Shown piece after piece: positions 26,022 to 35,457 of a stretch of 64,000 nucleotides of DNA (positions within the stretch are counted from its first letter, which is position 1; every line of letters begins with the position of its first letter). The notes under the pieces are model-generated. The model saw nothing but the letters and a program-made list of their open reading frames with translations. It did no database searches and was not told the DNA's origin. The position numbers and the translations under genes are program-made. The DNA is from Flavisolibacter tropicus. GTDB lineage: Bacteria; Bacteroidota; Bacteroidia; Chitinophagales; Chitinophagaceae. The DNA is taken from contig NZ_CP011390.1 in NCBI RefSeq assembly GCF_001644645.1, positions 1,302,001 through 1,366,000 of the forward strand, read 5' to 3'.

Positions 26022-27149
26022 TTATACCCCCCTAAAACTTATAATTTCATTACAAATAAATTCAATGGTTTTCTCTTTTAAATTACTTGCTGACGGCAGA
26101 TAAAAACCATTGTCTGTGAGCCAGTCTGTAACAGGAAAACTTTCTTGTGTTTCACATCCATAATTTTTCAAAGCAGGCTGCTTATGCATTCCAACAAAAA
26201 GCAATCGAGTGTCAATATTCTTAGTTTTAAGATATGACATTAGTTCATCCCTCGTTTTCCCATATTCAACAGGATTGATTACTATAGTATTCATCCAATG
26301 AACATGTAGCACATTAGAATCTGTATGCTGAAACCTAATTCCACGTACATCCTTCAAATATTTCCGATACAACATCGCATTGCTTATTCGCATCTCTTTA
26401 TACTCATCTGCTTTTTCCATTTGAGCCAATCCAATTGCCGCATGAATATTAGTCATACGATAATTAAATCCAATTTCATTATGCAGATAGTTTCTGGGGC
26501 CTTCTAAAGGGAAACAAAGGTTTTTAAAATACAGCGCCTGTTTATATAAGTTTTCATCATTGGTAACAACCATTCCGCCTTCACCAGTTGTAATATTTTT
26601 ATTTGCAAAAAAACTAAAGGTACTAATGTCTGCAAGGTTACCAGTTCGTTTGCCTTTGTATTCTGCGCCATGCGATTCAGCAGCATCCTCAAGTACAAAT
26701 AAATTGTATTTTTTTGCAAGAGCATTTATTTCATCCATTTGACAAGGGTGACCGAAAATTGAAACAGGCATTATTGCTTTCGTTCTAGAAGTTATTTTCG
26801 CTTCTATTTTAGAAACATCAATATTCCAAGTCTCTTTATCGGCATCCACAAAAACTGGCATAGCTCCTGTATAACATACAGCAAAGGCTGAAGCTATCAT
26901 TGTGAAATTAGGTATGATCACTTCATGCCCCATTCCAATCCCCATAGCTGTCAATGCTAAATGCAACGCTACCGTACCATTACAAACTCCTACAGCATAG
27001 CGAGTCCCGCAATAAGAAGCAAAATTTTCTTCGAATTCCTTTACATATTTCCCAGCAGAAGAAATCCACCCCGTTTCCAGACATTCTAAAACGTACTCTT
27101 TTTCTCTGCCAGCAAGGTATGGCTCACATACCGGAATAAACTCGCTCAT
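26022..27149 (-). CDS. DegT/DnrJ/EryC1/StrS family sugar aminotransferase
   Basis: A 375-residue PLP enzyme. It opens IPVCEPYLAGREKEYVLEC, has the family's GTVALHLALTAMGIG phosphate-binding turn, VLEDAAESHGAEYKG and SFFANKNITTGEGGMVVT, in which the Lys before NITTGEGG is the PLP-binding Lys. These enzymes convert keto-sugar nucleotides to amino sugars. With the cupin immediately upstream and a methyltransferase immediately downstream, it points to a modified amino-deoxy sugar in the polymer. The keto-sugar-forming dehydratase for it is not evident in the window, unless a GDP-mannose dehydratase product is used. Confidence 0.92.
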   Translation of the reverse strand: MSEFIPVCEPYLAGREKEYVLECLETGWISSAGKYVKEFEENFASYCGTRYAVGVCNGTVALHLALTAMGIGMGHEVIIPNFTMIASAFAVCYTGAMPVFVDADKETWNIDVSKIEAKITSRTKAIMPVSIFGHPCQMDEINALAKKYNLFVLEDAAESHGAEYKGKRTGNLADISTFSFFANKNITTGEGGMVVTNDENLYKQALYFKNLCFPLEGPRNYLHNEIGFNYRMTNIHAAIGLAQMEKADEYKEMRISNAMLYRKYLKDVRGIRFQHTDSNVLHVHWMNTIVINPVEYGKTRDELMSYLKTKNIDTRLLFVGMHKQPALKNYGCETQESFPVTDWLTDNGFYLPSASNLKEKTIEFICNEIISFRGV

Positions 27150-27176
27150 ATAAATCTTACTTATTCAATAATATTT

Positions 27177-27605
27177 TTAACCATTTATTTGATGCGCTTC
27201 TACCTTGGGCTCAAACCTTGTTTTGTCTGAATCCCCAGCATAAGGGCCCTGCTTTACTTCAAACATTTCAAGATCTTCTAAAACTTCAAATCCATGTCCA
27301 CCTTCAGAAAGTAGAATTACATCTCCTTCTTCAAGGATTCTGCTTTCAAGGTAATCGTGGTTATCTGTATAAAAGTCAACCCTTAGCTTGCCCTTTTTTA
27401 TAATCAAAACCTCCTTTGTATAATGTACTTCCCTCTTTACCGGATTATGAACATGTGGTTGAATAACTTTTCCCTGTGGATGTTTCATATAAGCAAGTTG
27501 TTGAGAAAAATCTCCAGGGGTAAAGAAAGATATCCCGTCTTTACGATATTGGTTACTAATGATTATTGCTAATAATTTATCATCAAGTTTTATTTCTTCT
27601 ACCAT
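27177..27605 (-). CDS. cupin-fold protein of sugar biosynthesis loci
   Basis: A 142-residue single-domain cupin. Metal-site motif 1 is seen as QPHVHNPVKREVHYTKEVLI (about 48-67) and motif 2 as GDVILLSEGGHGFEVLE (about 97-113), with a strictly placed second His. The ending QGPYAGDSDKTRFEP is characteristic of a small conserved family that travels with DegT and methyltransferase genes. It abuts the upstream gene without a gap. Isomerase or regulatory roles are both possible; no activity is assigned. Confidence 0.7.
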   Translation of the reverse strand: MVEEIKLDDKLLAIIISNQYRKDGISFFTPGDFSQQLAYMKHPQGKVIQPHVHNPVKREVHYTKEVLIIKKGKLRVDFYTDNHDYLESRILEEGDVILLSEGGHGFEVLEDLEMFEVKQGPYAGDSDKTRFEPKVEAHQING

Positions 27606-28778
27606 TTATTTATTTTTAAAGTATCGAAGTCTACTATACAAAATTTTGGCTGAACGCTTAAAAAGGAAAAAAATATTTTTAGATAGCTTATGTGTAAGCA
27701 GAACCGCTTTCAAATATTTAGGCCGGCTATTATAGACAATAGAAATTGGCTTTTGATCGTCTTTTCTTTTATCTACAATATTTAAATAACTGTTTATTAT
27801 CCCATAAGTTCTGGCAAAAACCTTTTCCTCAGTATAATCAGACATTACTCTCTTCCAGCCATTTGCAGCTATCTCCCTACGTTCATCATCATGCTCTAAA
27901 TAATAATGGCATAGATCTATACATTCTTCTACGGTGTCAAATCCAACTACTTCCTTGTTTAGCTCAAACAATTTTCCCAAATGACTTTTATTGTCACATA
28001 TTTGCATTACTCCATTTGCCGGCAAATAAAATGTTCGAAGATTTATTGGACCAGTTGAGTTATGAATATTAGGGCCAATTTTTGTTCTTGCTAACATTCC
28101 AATTTCTTTTTCCCTGGGCAATAACCCACGCTTCCACCCCTTTCCATAAAAATGAGCATCGGGAAATGCAGTATCGATTTTGTTCAATCTTTCTTTACGC
28201 CACGGTGCAGTTTTATCAATCATCATAAACAAATCGACATCCCGATCTCCGTTCAGTATGCCTTCATATGTAATGCTTTTATTGAAGATTCCATGCATTA
28301 GTCCGAGACATGTCCAATCTACATTTTTTACACCCCAACTTTTATATGTATCCACTTCAGCTATATTACCCACTAGAGATAAATCATAGGAAAATGCAGT
28401 AGGTTTAGAACGATGTTCAGAACTTTCGGGATCATCGAAGCATTGATAAACGGTAAAAACTGGCAAACGCTCAACAAACCTTGGATGCAAATTGACCCCC
28501 GAGGCATTTATAAGTACGTCTTTACCATCAATTTTCCTTTCAAGCTCCTCATACATTTTGAAAAGCGTCGGGTCACCCCATTTCCATTTTCTATCAAGAT
28601 CTTTAAAGGTTAAAGCATCGTTAGGTGGATCAAGCGTCAGACAAAAACCTTCAACATTAAACCCAGATTTATTGAGATCACTAATGTATTTCTCATTCAT
28701 TGCACGCACATTACCATACGCTGCAGACCTAAAAACAGTATAGGCGTATACTATTTTTAACTTATTATAACTTTCCAT
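27606..28778 (-). CDS. glycosyltransferase, CgeB-like GT-B
   Basis: A 390-residue protein. The C-terminal region GPINLRTFYLPANGVMQICD followed by FDTVEECIDLCHYYLEHDDERREIAANGWKRV is the CgeB/Glyco_trans_1-type donor domain, including the final helix with xANGxxRVxxxYT. The N-terminal half (KIVYAYTVFRSAAYGNVRAM) would bind the acceptor. The C-terminus is basic. It lies between a methyltransferase (3-bp gap) and the cupin (no gap). Confidence 0.78.
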   Translation of the reverse strand: MESYNKLKIVYAYTVFRSAAYGNVRAMNEKYISDLNKSGFNVEGFCLTLDPPNDALTFKDLDRKWKWGDPTLFKMYEELERKIDGKDVLINASGVNLHPRFVERLPVFTVYQCFDDPESSEHRSKPTAFSYDLSLVGNIAEVDTYKSWGVKNVDWTCLGLMHGIFNKSITYEGILNGDRDVDLFMMIDKTAPWRKERLNKIDTAFPDAHFYGKGWKRGLLPREKEIGMLARTKIGPNIHNSTGPINLRTFYLPANGVMQICDNKSHLGKLFELNKEVVGFDTVEECIDLCHYYLEHDDERREIAANGWKRVMSDYTEEKVFARTYGIINSYLNIVDKRKDDQKPISIVYNSRPKYLKAVLLTHKLSKNIFFLFKRSAKILYSRLRYFKNK

Positions 28779-28781
28779 GCG

Positions 28782-29510
28782 CTACACCCGATAAATTCCT
28801 ACCCAAGAATCCTTAATATGATAAATACGATCAGTGATTAATCCATCCCGACAAAGTTGATCAACCCCTTTACAAACTGTGTGAATCCAATTAAACTTTT
28901 TAACCAAAGAAGGATTGAAATCATGCCAAAGAATAAAACTGCCTTTCTTAGCATGTTTCAATATTTTCTTAGTATCGTTATAGACGAATTTTGTATCATG
29001 ACAACCATCTATTATTGCAAAATCTATAGTACCAATATTGGGTTCCCAATAGGCTGTGTTAGCATAAATTTGGTGAATGTTTTTGCTAAATGGAGTTTCT
29101 TTAAATGCTGAACCGATTTCTTCCCTGTCAGGCGCATAGGTTACCAATTTCCCCCCTTGCTTTATCTCTTCAGGAGGAATATTCACGGTGTATATTTGGG
29201 AATCTGGTGAATTTTTAGCAAGCAACAATGTACCCATTCCATCTGCAGTTCCAATTTCCACTGCTGTTTTGGGTTTGGCATTTCGCATAATCGTAGCAAT
29301 GCTTTCTGTATCTCTCAATTTCCTTTCATTCAAATCCTCTACATAATTACAATTATACATATCGTCCCTATCTAGAATAGGATCATTTTCCCAACGAAAC
29401 AGCTTTTTCAATTCACGGAAATCATTTACTTCAATAACTTGTCTATCTAAAAATTTAAAAGTTGAGTATTTATAGGACGTTGCTGATAAATAGCGCCTAA
29501 GTTTTTCCAT
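28782..29510 (-). CDS. class I SAM-dependent methyltransferase (Methyltransf_24-like)
   Basis: A 242-residue enzyme with motif I KTAVEIGTADGMGTLLLAKN (about 77-96), YTVNIPPEE as the acidic-loop strand, and IDFAIIDGCHDTKFVYNDT holding the DGCHD metal/acceptor motif typical of cephalosporin-hydroxylase and macrocin-methyltransferase-like families. It is the third methyltransferase in the locus and lies 13 bp after the flippase gene. Confidence 0.8.
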   Translation of the reverse strand: MEKLRRYLSATSYKYSTFKFLDRQVIEVNDFRELKKLFRWENDPILDRDDMYNCNYVEDLNERKLRDTESIATIMRNAKPKTAVEIGTADGMGTLLLAKNSPDSQIYTVNIPPEEIKQGGKLVTYAPDREEIGSAFKETPFSKNIHQIYANTAYWEPNIGTIDFAIIDGCHDTKFVYNDTKKILKHAKKGSFILWHDFNPSLVKKFNWIHTVCKGVDQLCRDGLITDRIYHIKDSWVGIYRV

Positions 29511-29523
29511 AAATGGTGATTTT

Positions 29524-31053
29524 TTATTTTGAGAAAGCTACTTTCTTCAAAATTATCTTTTGAATATTATAAAAATGTATGCTTGTCTTTGTATAGTAAT
29601 TCAAGATGATTAAACAACTAACGATCCAAGTAGCATATAGAAAAATATTAAACTCGATTTCACTTTTTAAAAGAAACCAAATTGGTAGATTTAAAATTAG
29701 ATTTAGGCCATAAATTCGAAATACACACTTTATTATCCCTATTGAATTTATTAACGGCATTCGCAATTGAAACAATAACGGAAATAAGATTATCACACTA
29801 CATCCTAAGTACGTTGATATAGCTATTGGGTACCCTATTGGGCCTAATAACTGGACAAACAAATACATTAGTAATAAAAAGATGATATTGACAAAAAGAG
29901 ATGAATAAAAAGCCAATTTCATTTTCTGTAAGGCAATAAATACCCTGCTATAAAAAGCATTCAATGCAATAAAGGGTATACTTATTCCAAAATATTTAAG
30001 AAAAAGTGCCGTTGATTTTACAGATGAAACATCAAAACTTCCCCTCATGTAAATGATCTCAACAATTTTCTCGCTATACAAATAAAAAGCAAAGCTAAAT
30101 GGTACTACTATAAATAATGTTGACGAAACAACCTCCAATAAGATTCTGTTCAACTCATTGTTTTGTTTGTTTACGTTTAGCTCATTCAATTTAATACCCA
30201 AAACTGAACTTGTTTGCGAAATAATAAGTTGTTCTGGAATCTGATAGAGTCTTTGGGCGTAATTAAGTGATGTCATAATTCCAGATGAAAAACTACTGAT
30301 AAGATAAATAGGGAAAAAGCTTCCCAAAAAAGTAGTCACCTGAGATAAGTAAGCATAGGCTATATTCTTACGTACTTTTTTTTGAATCTTAAAATTTACA
30401 GAAAGGAAATTCCACCTTAGCTTTTGCAATAAAATATATAGCAGCCAAAGCAAATTGATGATATATCCCACATAAATACCAATAATAGCGCAACTAACTC
30501 CAACATACTTATGCAACACAAAAACGGATAAAACAGTCAACAAACTATTTATTGAATTAACAATAAGAGGTAAAGCAAAATATTTTTTTGATGTTAGAAT
30601 ATCTGTAAAATAGGTTGTCAACACTATTAATAGCAATACGGGCATAAATAGCGTCATTGTATGCATTTCGCTTTTCAGAATACTGCTATCTAATTTGGAG
30701 AAAGTTTCAAAAAACTGTATTGGGTCACAATAGAAACATATTTCCAACAATGAGACTAAAAAAATAAAAATGTATAAGAAAAAATTTAAGAAGCGCTGCG
30801 ATGCTATTTCAGACTCTTCACTAGATATTTTCATTGCCTCTGGAATTAATACCAGATAATTCAATGATATAATGTATGAAGCAATTAAAGTAATCGTTGT
30901 GTAAACAAAAAAGTATACATCTGTATGAAAGTTAGAACCGAAATAAAAAGCAATTACTACACTTTGAAAAAAAGCAAGCCCCTTTGCAATACCACTGAAG
31001 AATATTGAGGTAATAGCCCCCTTTTTATAACTTTCAGATTTAAGAAAACCCAT
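29524..31053 (-). CDS. MurJ/Wzx-like lipid-linked oligosaccharide flippase
   Basis: A 509-residue MOP-superfamily membrane protein with about 12-14 hydrophobic segments. Charged segments such as SLNYAQRLYQIPEQLIISQTSS (here NYAQRLYQIPEQL at about 263-275) and the TM1 GIAKGLAFFQSVVIAFYFG resemble the MurJ subfamily more than classic Wzx. In this locus it most likely flips the undecaprenyl-linked repeat unit. A cell-wall role cannot be excluded, but the gene is embedded in the polysaccharide transcript. Confidence 0.85.
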   Translation of the reverse strand: MGFLKSESYKKGAITSIFFSGIAKGLAFFQSVVIAFYFGSNFHTDVYFFVYTTITLIASYIISLNYLVLIPEAMKISSEESEIASQRFLNFFLYIFIFLVSLLEICFYCDPIQFFETFSKLDSSILKSEMHTMTLFMPVLLLIVLTTYFTDILTSKKYFALPLIVNSINSLLTVLSVFVLHKYVGVSCAIIGIYVGYIINLLWLLYILLQKLRWNFLSVNFKIQKKVRKNIAYAYLSQVTTFLGSFFPIYLISSFSSGIMTSLNYAQRLYQIPEQLIISQTSSVLGIKLNELNVNKQNNELNRILLEVVSSTLFIVVPFSFAFYLYSEKIVEIIYMRGSFDVSSVKSTALFLKYFGISIPFIALNAFYSRVFIALQKMKLAFYSSLFVNIIFLLLMYLFVQLLGPIGYPIAISTYLGCSVIILFPLLFQLRMPLINSIGIIKCVFRIYGLNLILNLPIWFLLKSEIEFNIFLYATWIVSCLIILNYYTKTSIHFYNIQKIILKKVAFSK

Positions 31054-31101
31054 TTTTTATACTTTAGCCTACACCTTAGTTATTCACGTATAATAAATAA
31101 A

Positions 31102-32160
31102 TCATCTGTTATATCTGTTTTCTTGTACTCTAAGGAAGTAAAGAAAAATACCAGAAATATAAATTGCGCTAAGTCCCACTAAAAAAGTAGCTACCCAAAA
31201 TAGCCGCCCTTTTTTCTTATCTACTAACAAATACCCAGGTCTATCCAAAATTTGTATAACAGGCATCTGTTGCGATAACACCAGTTTGCTAGCTTCTAAG
31301 TTCTTGGTAACCTCTGTATACAACGTAGCCAGAACAGTCTTATCCCTGGTAGCAATCTCACTTGGCACTACCCCTGTCCGTATTCCCGGATTTATATCCA
31401 GCGGCAGACTGGCCGCTGCTGTAAACGATTTCCTATTTAATAACATTAACAATGAATCCGAGCGGCGTTGCAATTGTTGGATATTGGCCTCCGCAGTACC
31501 TGTTTTAATATCAAAATATAACTTAGAAGCTTCTTCAACCAAACGTTCTGTCATAAGTCTAGCAAACAGACTGTTTTCAGCAGTGACCTGCACCTTAATA
31601 ATTGACCCTTGCTTACTAGTACGATCTGTAGCTATATTATTTTTAGTTATTGCTTCATATATGATATTCAACACACTGTCTTGAAGTGGGCTCATTTGCT
31701 TCTCAGCACCTACAAAACTGAATTTAGCCAATAAAGGTTCTTCTTGCCATGCCTTTTTAATCCCAGAAAAATCTAAATATAAATCGCTCAAGGTCTGTCC
31801 ACCGTATGTAGTATCTTCAATCTTGGTTAACAAAACTCTTTGAATAACATTCTTTGACTTCAAGATATTTAGTATGTTATCTCCAGAAAACATACTTCCA
31901 CCACCACCTAAACCGCCCAAATTAACGCCGAATTGGGAAGCTAATCCAGCCAAACCTCCGCCACCAGAAGATTTTTCTTCCAGAATGAATGTAGTTACAG
32001 CTTCATACTTTGGCTTTTGCTTATAATAAAAAACAACGCCTAATCCAGCACCTGCCAACATAACAATTGCCAATAGCCACCATCTTTTAAAAAGATATTG
32101 AGAAAAAGATTTTAGTATTTTCAAAATATCAACCAAAGAATATTCCTTATTTACTTCCAT
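31102..32160 (-). CDS. Wzz-type chain-length/export co-protein
   Basis: A 352-residue inner-membrane protein with one membrane segment near the N-terminus (about 29-47, WWLLAIVMLAGAGLGVVFYY) and one at the C-terminus (about 325-345). Between them is a periplasmic domain with a Gly-rich stretch (about 66-92) and a VIQILDRPGYLLVDKKKGR segment before TM2, typical of PCP proteins. The C-terminal cytoplasmic tyrosine-kinase domain found in Wzc is absent; the protein ends ten residues after TM2. It would set chain length together with the Wza-like protein. Confidence 0.87.
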   Translation of the reverse strand: MEVNKEYSLVDILKILKSFSQYLFKRWWLLAIVMLAGAGLGVVFYYKQKPKYEAVTTFILEEKSSGGGGLAGLASQFGVNLGGLGGGGSMFSGDNILNILKSKNVIQRVLLTKIEDTTYGGQTLSDLYLDFSGIKKAWQEEPLLAKFSFVGAEKQMSPLQDSVLNIIYEAITKNNIATDRTSKQGSIIKVQVTAENSLFARLMTERLVEEASKLYFDIKTGTAEANIQQLQRRSDSLLMLLNRKSFTAAASLPLDINPGIRTGVVPSEIATRDKTVLATLYTEVTKNLEASKLVLSQQMPVIQILDRPGYLLVDKKKGRLFWVATFLVGLSAIYISGIFLYFLRVQENRYNR

Positions 32161-32312
32161 GATCGAACTAATTTATTAATCAAGTTTCAATAGTAAAGTT
32201 GAATTGTTACCATCGAAAATATTTCGTTAACAGGCAAAGCTTCGCCTCCTGAGTCCCATGTCAAGATTTTTAAGGACTCACTTAATACCAAAATTTCTGG
32301 CACCTTCAATTA

Positions 32313-32355
32313 GTCCGGACTATTCATTGATTCGAATAGTCCGGACCATTCATTG
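32313..32355. repeat. hairpin with overlapping direct repeats between the wza-like and wzz-like genes
   Basis: A perfect 13-bp inverted repeat, gtccggactattc (32,313-32,325) and gaatagtccggac (32,334-32,346), has an 8-base loop. The same sequence also forms a direct repeat: an 18-bp word starting at 32,312 recurs at 32,338 with one mismatch (agtccggac, t or c, attcattg). It lies in the 267-bp gap between two genes of one presumed transcript. No T-run follows, so it is more like an attenuator, RNA-processing site or operator than a plain terminator. Confidence 0.7.
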
Positions 32356-32427
32356 TAAACCACTTTCGAAATGATAAAGAAACGTAATGCCAGCCAGAAT
32401 GCGATGGTTCATCTAATTGCATTAAAA

Positions 32428-34968
32428 CTATCTGGCCATCAGCGAAATAGCAGTAATCAAAGCAGTGACTCCCGAAATCAAAATACCTGCCTTTCCAGCA
32501 TCAAACGAATTCTTTTTAGCTACCTGCGGCACAAATATGCTTGATCCAGGTTCCATCTGCGGGTAAATCCGAAATATACCCAGTGCCTTTTTAATTTTTG
32601 CAGATCTACCATTTGCATAAATCACAAAGGCCTTATTTCTTTTTCCTAACTGCGTTACTCCTCCAGCATCAGACAAATAATTCTTCATGCTCTTTCCTCT
32701 CTCGTACATAATATCAACAGGCTTAAATACTTCACCACTCACACTAACAGTATTGTTGATACGCGGAATAATCAGTTCATCACCTTCTTCTAATGTAATA
32801 TCGTCTTTGCTACCAGGGTGTCTTAAGATATAATTCAGATCAATAGCTACTTCAGTAGTTTTCTTCGAAGCCAATTCCAGTTTCAACAAGGTAGAATCCT
32901 TACCCAAAGCCTTTACATTGTAATCCATCCATTGAGAGCTATACTGGATTGCACCATCTTTCGCAGACAGCTTTGTATCATTTAACTTATCCTCAGCTAA
33001 AGGATTTGCTTCCTTATTAAGAGCCTTGAACAAGCGACGGATTTCAGCCGAATCTATAGCCTCAGTCTTCTTCCTTATCAACTTAGCCCCATTAACATTC
33101 GCTGTATAAAGCAATCCGCCAGAACGTTGAATTAATGAACTTAAACGCTCTTCTCTGCTTTGCAGGGTATATACTGCAGGCATTAGCACTTCGCCAGATA
33201 CTTTAACACTGATCTGCTTTTTGTAATAAGGATCTTCTTTGATTGTAACGATATCAAACGGCTTCAACTCAACATCTGTTGAACTGTTGGCGAGCTCCTT
33301 ATTGTCATCAATTTTGATGATTTCAACAATACTGCTACCAGACCTGCTAACATCTACGTCACGTTTACGGCGAGAAATTTCAATACCCAATCCTGTTGCA
33401 TGATCTGTATATCCTTCAGCCTTTAGTATTAAAGATTTAAGAGAAAGACCATCTTCATAACGAAATACGCCGGGCTTACGCACAGCACCATTTATAGTGA
33501 CTGTCGTTGTATCCTTCAAATCAAAAATAGAAGCAACATGTATACTGTCTTCTTTACGTAGTACTAAGCCATCTACATGACCAGCAATTATAGGTTTTAA
33601 TTCTACAGCAATATATTCTTTACTTAGATCTTCACGTGTACGCACCACTAAAGCACGGCCAGTAAATACATCCTCTTTAAGGCCATGGGCTTTATTGATC
33701 AACTGCTTTAAGGTCATTCCACTTTCCAAAGCATATTGGCCTGGCTTAAACACCGCACCATCAATAAGCACACGATTTTGATAACGATTGATAACGGAAT
33801 CAATGAAAAACTCATCTCCGTTTTTAGGCTTGAAATAGGCCAATGAATCGCCTGAAATATCTACAACCGTTCTGTCATAATCTAAATAACGCTTACCGGT
33901 AACCCTTCCTTTGAAGGCTTTACTTTTGAAACCACCTGCAAACTCCACAGCATCTTCCAGCGTTTCATTATTGTGCATTTCAAAAATTCCCGGACGATTC
34001 AGTTCTCCATCCAGAGTAATCATCGTCTTGGCATACGGAACACGAATAACATCATTATCTTCTAATCGAACATTGCTACTTTGATTACCTTTTAATAAAA
34101 AGTTATACAAGTCAGCCACCTCTACAACCTTATTATTTCGTATCAATTCAATATTTCTGAATGAACCGTTTTCGGCAGGCCCACCACTTACATATAACGC
34201 ATTAAATAAGCTAGCTAAAGAAGGTAAGGTATAGGTCCCAGGGCGATTAACCGCTCCAATCAATATAACTCGAATACTGCGAATATTACCTAGGGATAAT
34301 TCCAGTTTTGTTTGCCCACTACTCAAACCTGGATAGTATTTTATTAATCGACTTCTTAAAAGTGCAGAAGCGGCCTCCATAGATAGCCCATTGACTTTAA
34401 CTACACCTGCATACTTTACATTTACAGTGCCATCAGGCGACACTTTTAAAGTCTGCTGAGATATGTTTAAGCCATAAACGTTTAGGATCAATTCATCTTC
34501 AGGGCCAATAACATAGCTCTTAGGCGTAGCCATTTTCATATCGGGTTCAAATGTCAGATTTGAGTTAGAAAATAACTCAGACCCAAAAATCTTTGAACGC
34601 CTTCTCAGGCTTTCAAATGATTCCGCATCTAACAGTAGATTTCTATTGTAAGTACGTTTCCCATTTTCTTGTGAAATCCCAGTTGGCATATCAGCCGGTG
34701 AATCCCCACTTGCACCAGTTTGGCTAAGTTGCTTCATGCGCAGTTTCAATTCGGCCATTTCACTTTGGGGTAAACCACGGCGCAGCATTTCTGCCTCAAG
34801 CTGATCCAATGTAATCCCCTTAGCTTTTGCTTGGGCCAAGTATTGTTGTAATTGAGCATCAGGTATTTGAGAAGCCTTTATGGCACTAAGATCAGAAGGA
34901 ATTTGCGCGAAAGCAAAAACACTAACAAAACAAAGCAGAAGTACAAATAGGCCCCTAAAGCAGTTCAT
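32428..34968 (-). CDS. Wza-like polysaccharide export protein with multiple SLBB domains
   Basis: An 846-residue protein with a signal peptide (1-22, ending AFAQ), a helical region with LPQSEMAELKLRMKQL, a polysaccharide-export domain (YVIGPEDELILNVYG, about 158-172) and at least five SLBB-type repeats, each with the V-x-(I/V)-x-GxVxxPGxY pattern (GAVNRPGTY, GELNRPGIF, GAVFKPGQY, GAVRKPGVF, GEVLMPAVY, GEVFKPVDI). A hydrophobic segment ends the protein (GILISGVTALITAISLMAR). It is longer than enterobacterial Wza, as is usual in Bacteroidota. It would build the outer-membrane and periplasmic export channel. Confidence 0.9.
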   Translation of the reverse strand: MNCFRGLFVLLLCFVSVFAFAQIPSDLSAIKASQIPDAQLQQYLAQAKAKGITLDQLEAEMLRRGLPQSEMAELKLRMKQLSQTGASGDSPADMPTGISQENGKRTYNRNLLLDAESFESLRRRSKIFGSELFSNSNLTFEPDMKMATPKSYVIGPEDELILNVYGLNISQQTLKVSPDGTVNVKYAGVVKVNGLSMEAASALLRSRLIKYYPGLSSGQTKLELSLGNIRSIRVILIGAVNRPGTYTLPSLASLFNALYVSGGPAENGSFRNIELIRNNKVVEVADLYNFLLKGNQSSNVRLEDNDVIRVPYAKTMITLDGELNRPGIFEMHNNETLEDAVEFAGGFKSKAFKGRVTGKRYLDYDRTVVDISGDSLAYFKPKNGDEFFIDSVINRYQNRVLIDGAVFKPGQYALESGMTLKQLINKAHGLKEDVFTGRALVVRTREDLSKEYIAVELKPIIAGHVDGLVLRKEDSIHVASIFDLKDTTTVTINGAVRKPGVFRYEDGLSLKSLILKAEGYTDHATGLGIEISRRKRDVDVSRSGSSIVEIIKIDDNKELANSSTDVELKPFDIVTIKEDPYYKKQISVKVSGEVLMPAVYTLQSREERLSSLIQRSGGLLYTANVNGAKLIRKKTEAIDSAEIRRLFKALNKEANPLAEDKLNDTKLSAKDGAIQYSSQWMDYNVKALGKDSTLLKLELASKKTTEVAIDLNYILRHPGSKDDITLEEGDELIIPRINNTVSVSGEVFKPVDIMYERGKSMKNYLSDAGGVTQLGKRNKAFVIYANGRSAKIKKALGIFRIYPQMEPGSSIFVPQVAKKNSFDAGKAGILISGVTALITAISLMAR

Positions 34969-35075
34969 ATGTTATTGGATTTGAACATTCATTATTAGGA
35001 AATACAACTACATATTTCTCATAATCAGAAATGTAACCACCGTATCGCTTTGAAAATTAGCTCTACAGCAGGGCG

Positions 35076-35083
35076 CAAAGGTA
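35076..35083 (-). promoter_or_regulatory. -7 element for the exopolysaccharide genes
   Basis: On the minus strand this reads TACCTTTG, a perfect TAnnTTTG match about 110 bp upstream of the Wza-like start codon. A clean TTG at the -33 position is missing; a T-rich stretch occupies it, so strength may depend on an activator. Confidence 0.4.
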
Positions 35084-35379
35084 TAGTTTATGACTAAAAA
35101 AACGAGAAATAGATGAGGTTTCCGCTTAAGAAAGTCTTAAATTTTTATTGAGGAAAATCAATTACAACTGAATTCTACCCCATAATAGGTATTGATAAAA
35201 TTGTACTTGCTATTCTATTGATATCTAAGGAATTGTAAAATGTCTATATTACCATTATATAACCTCACTTAGTTTAATCGTATAATATATCCCTTCCGTT
35301 TCCAGAAATACCTCGTTTAATACAAATACTTGCCTTAATGAATATTTATACTGCTTATAAGCAATTAAAACTAGTTTCA

Positions 35380-35457
35380 GGGATAACTCAAGGATAATCT
35401 GAGTATAACCCGAGGATAAAAAGATGATAACCTGAGTCTATATAGATACAGGTTATC
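35380..35457. promoter_or_regulatory. 11-bp tandem repeat array with inverted partner, operator-like
   Basis: Five units of 11 bp start at 35,380, 35,391, 35,402, 35,413 and 35,424; the consensus is aggataacctg, with gataa or tataa kept in all five. The last unit's gataacctg (35,426-35,434) recurs inverted as caggttatc at 35,449-35,457. A period of 11 bp puts all units on nearly the same helix face. It lies about 300 bp upstream of the export genes' -7 element and 270 bp upstream of gmd. Confidence 0.6.
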
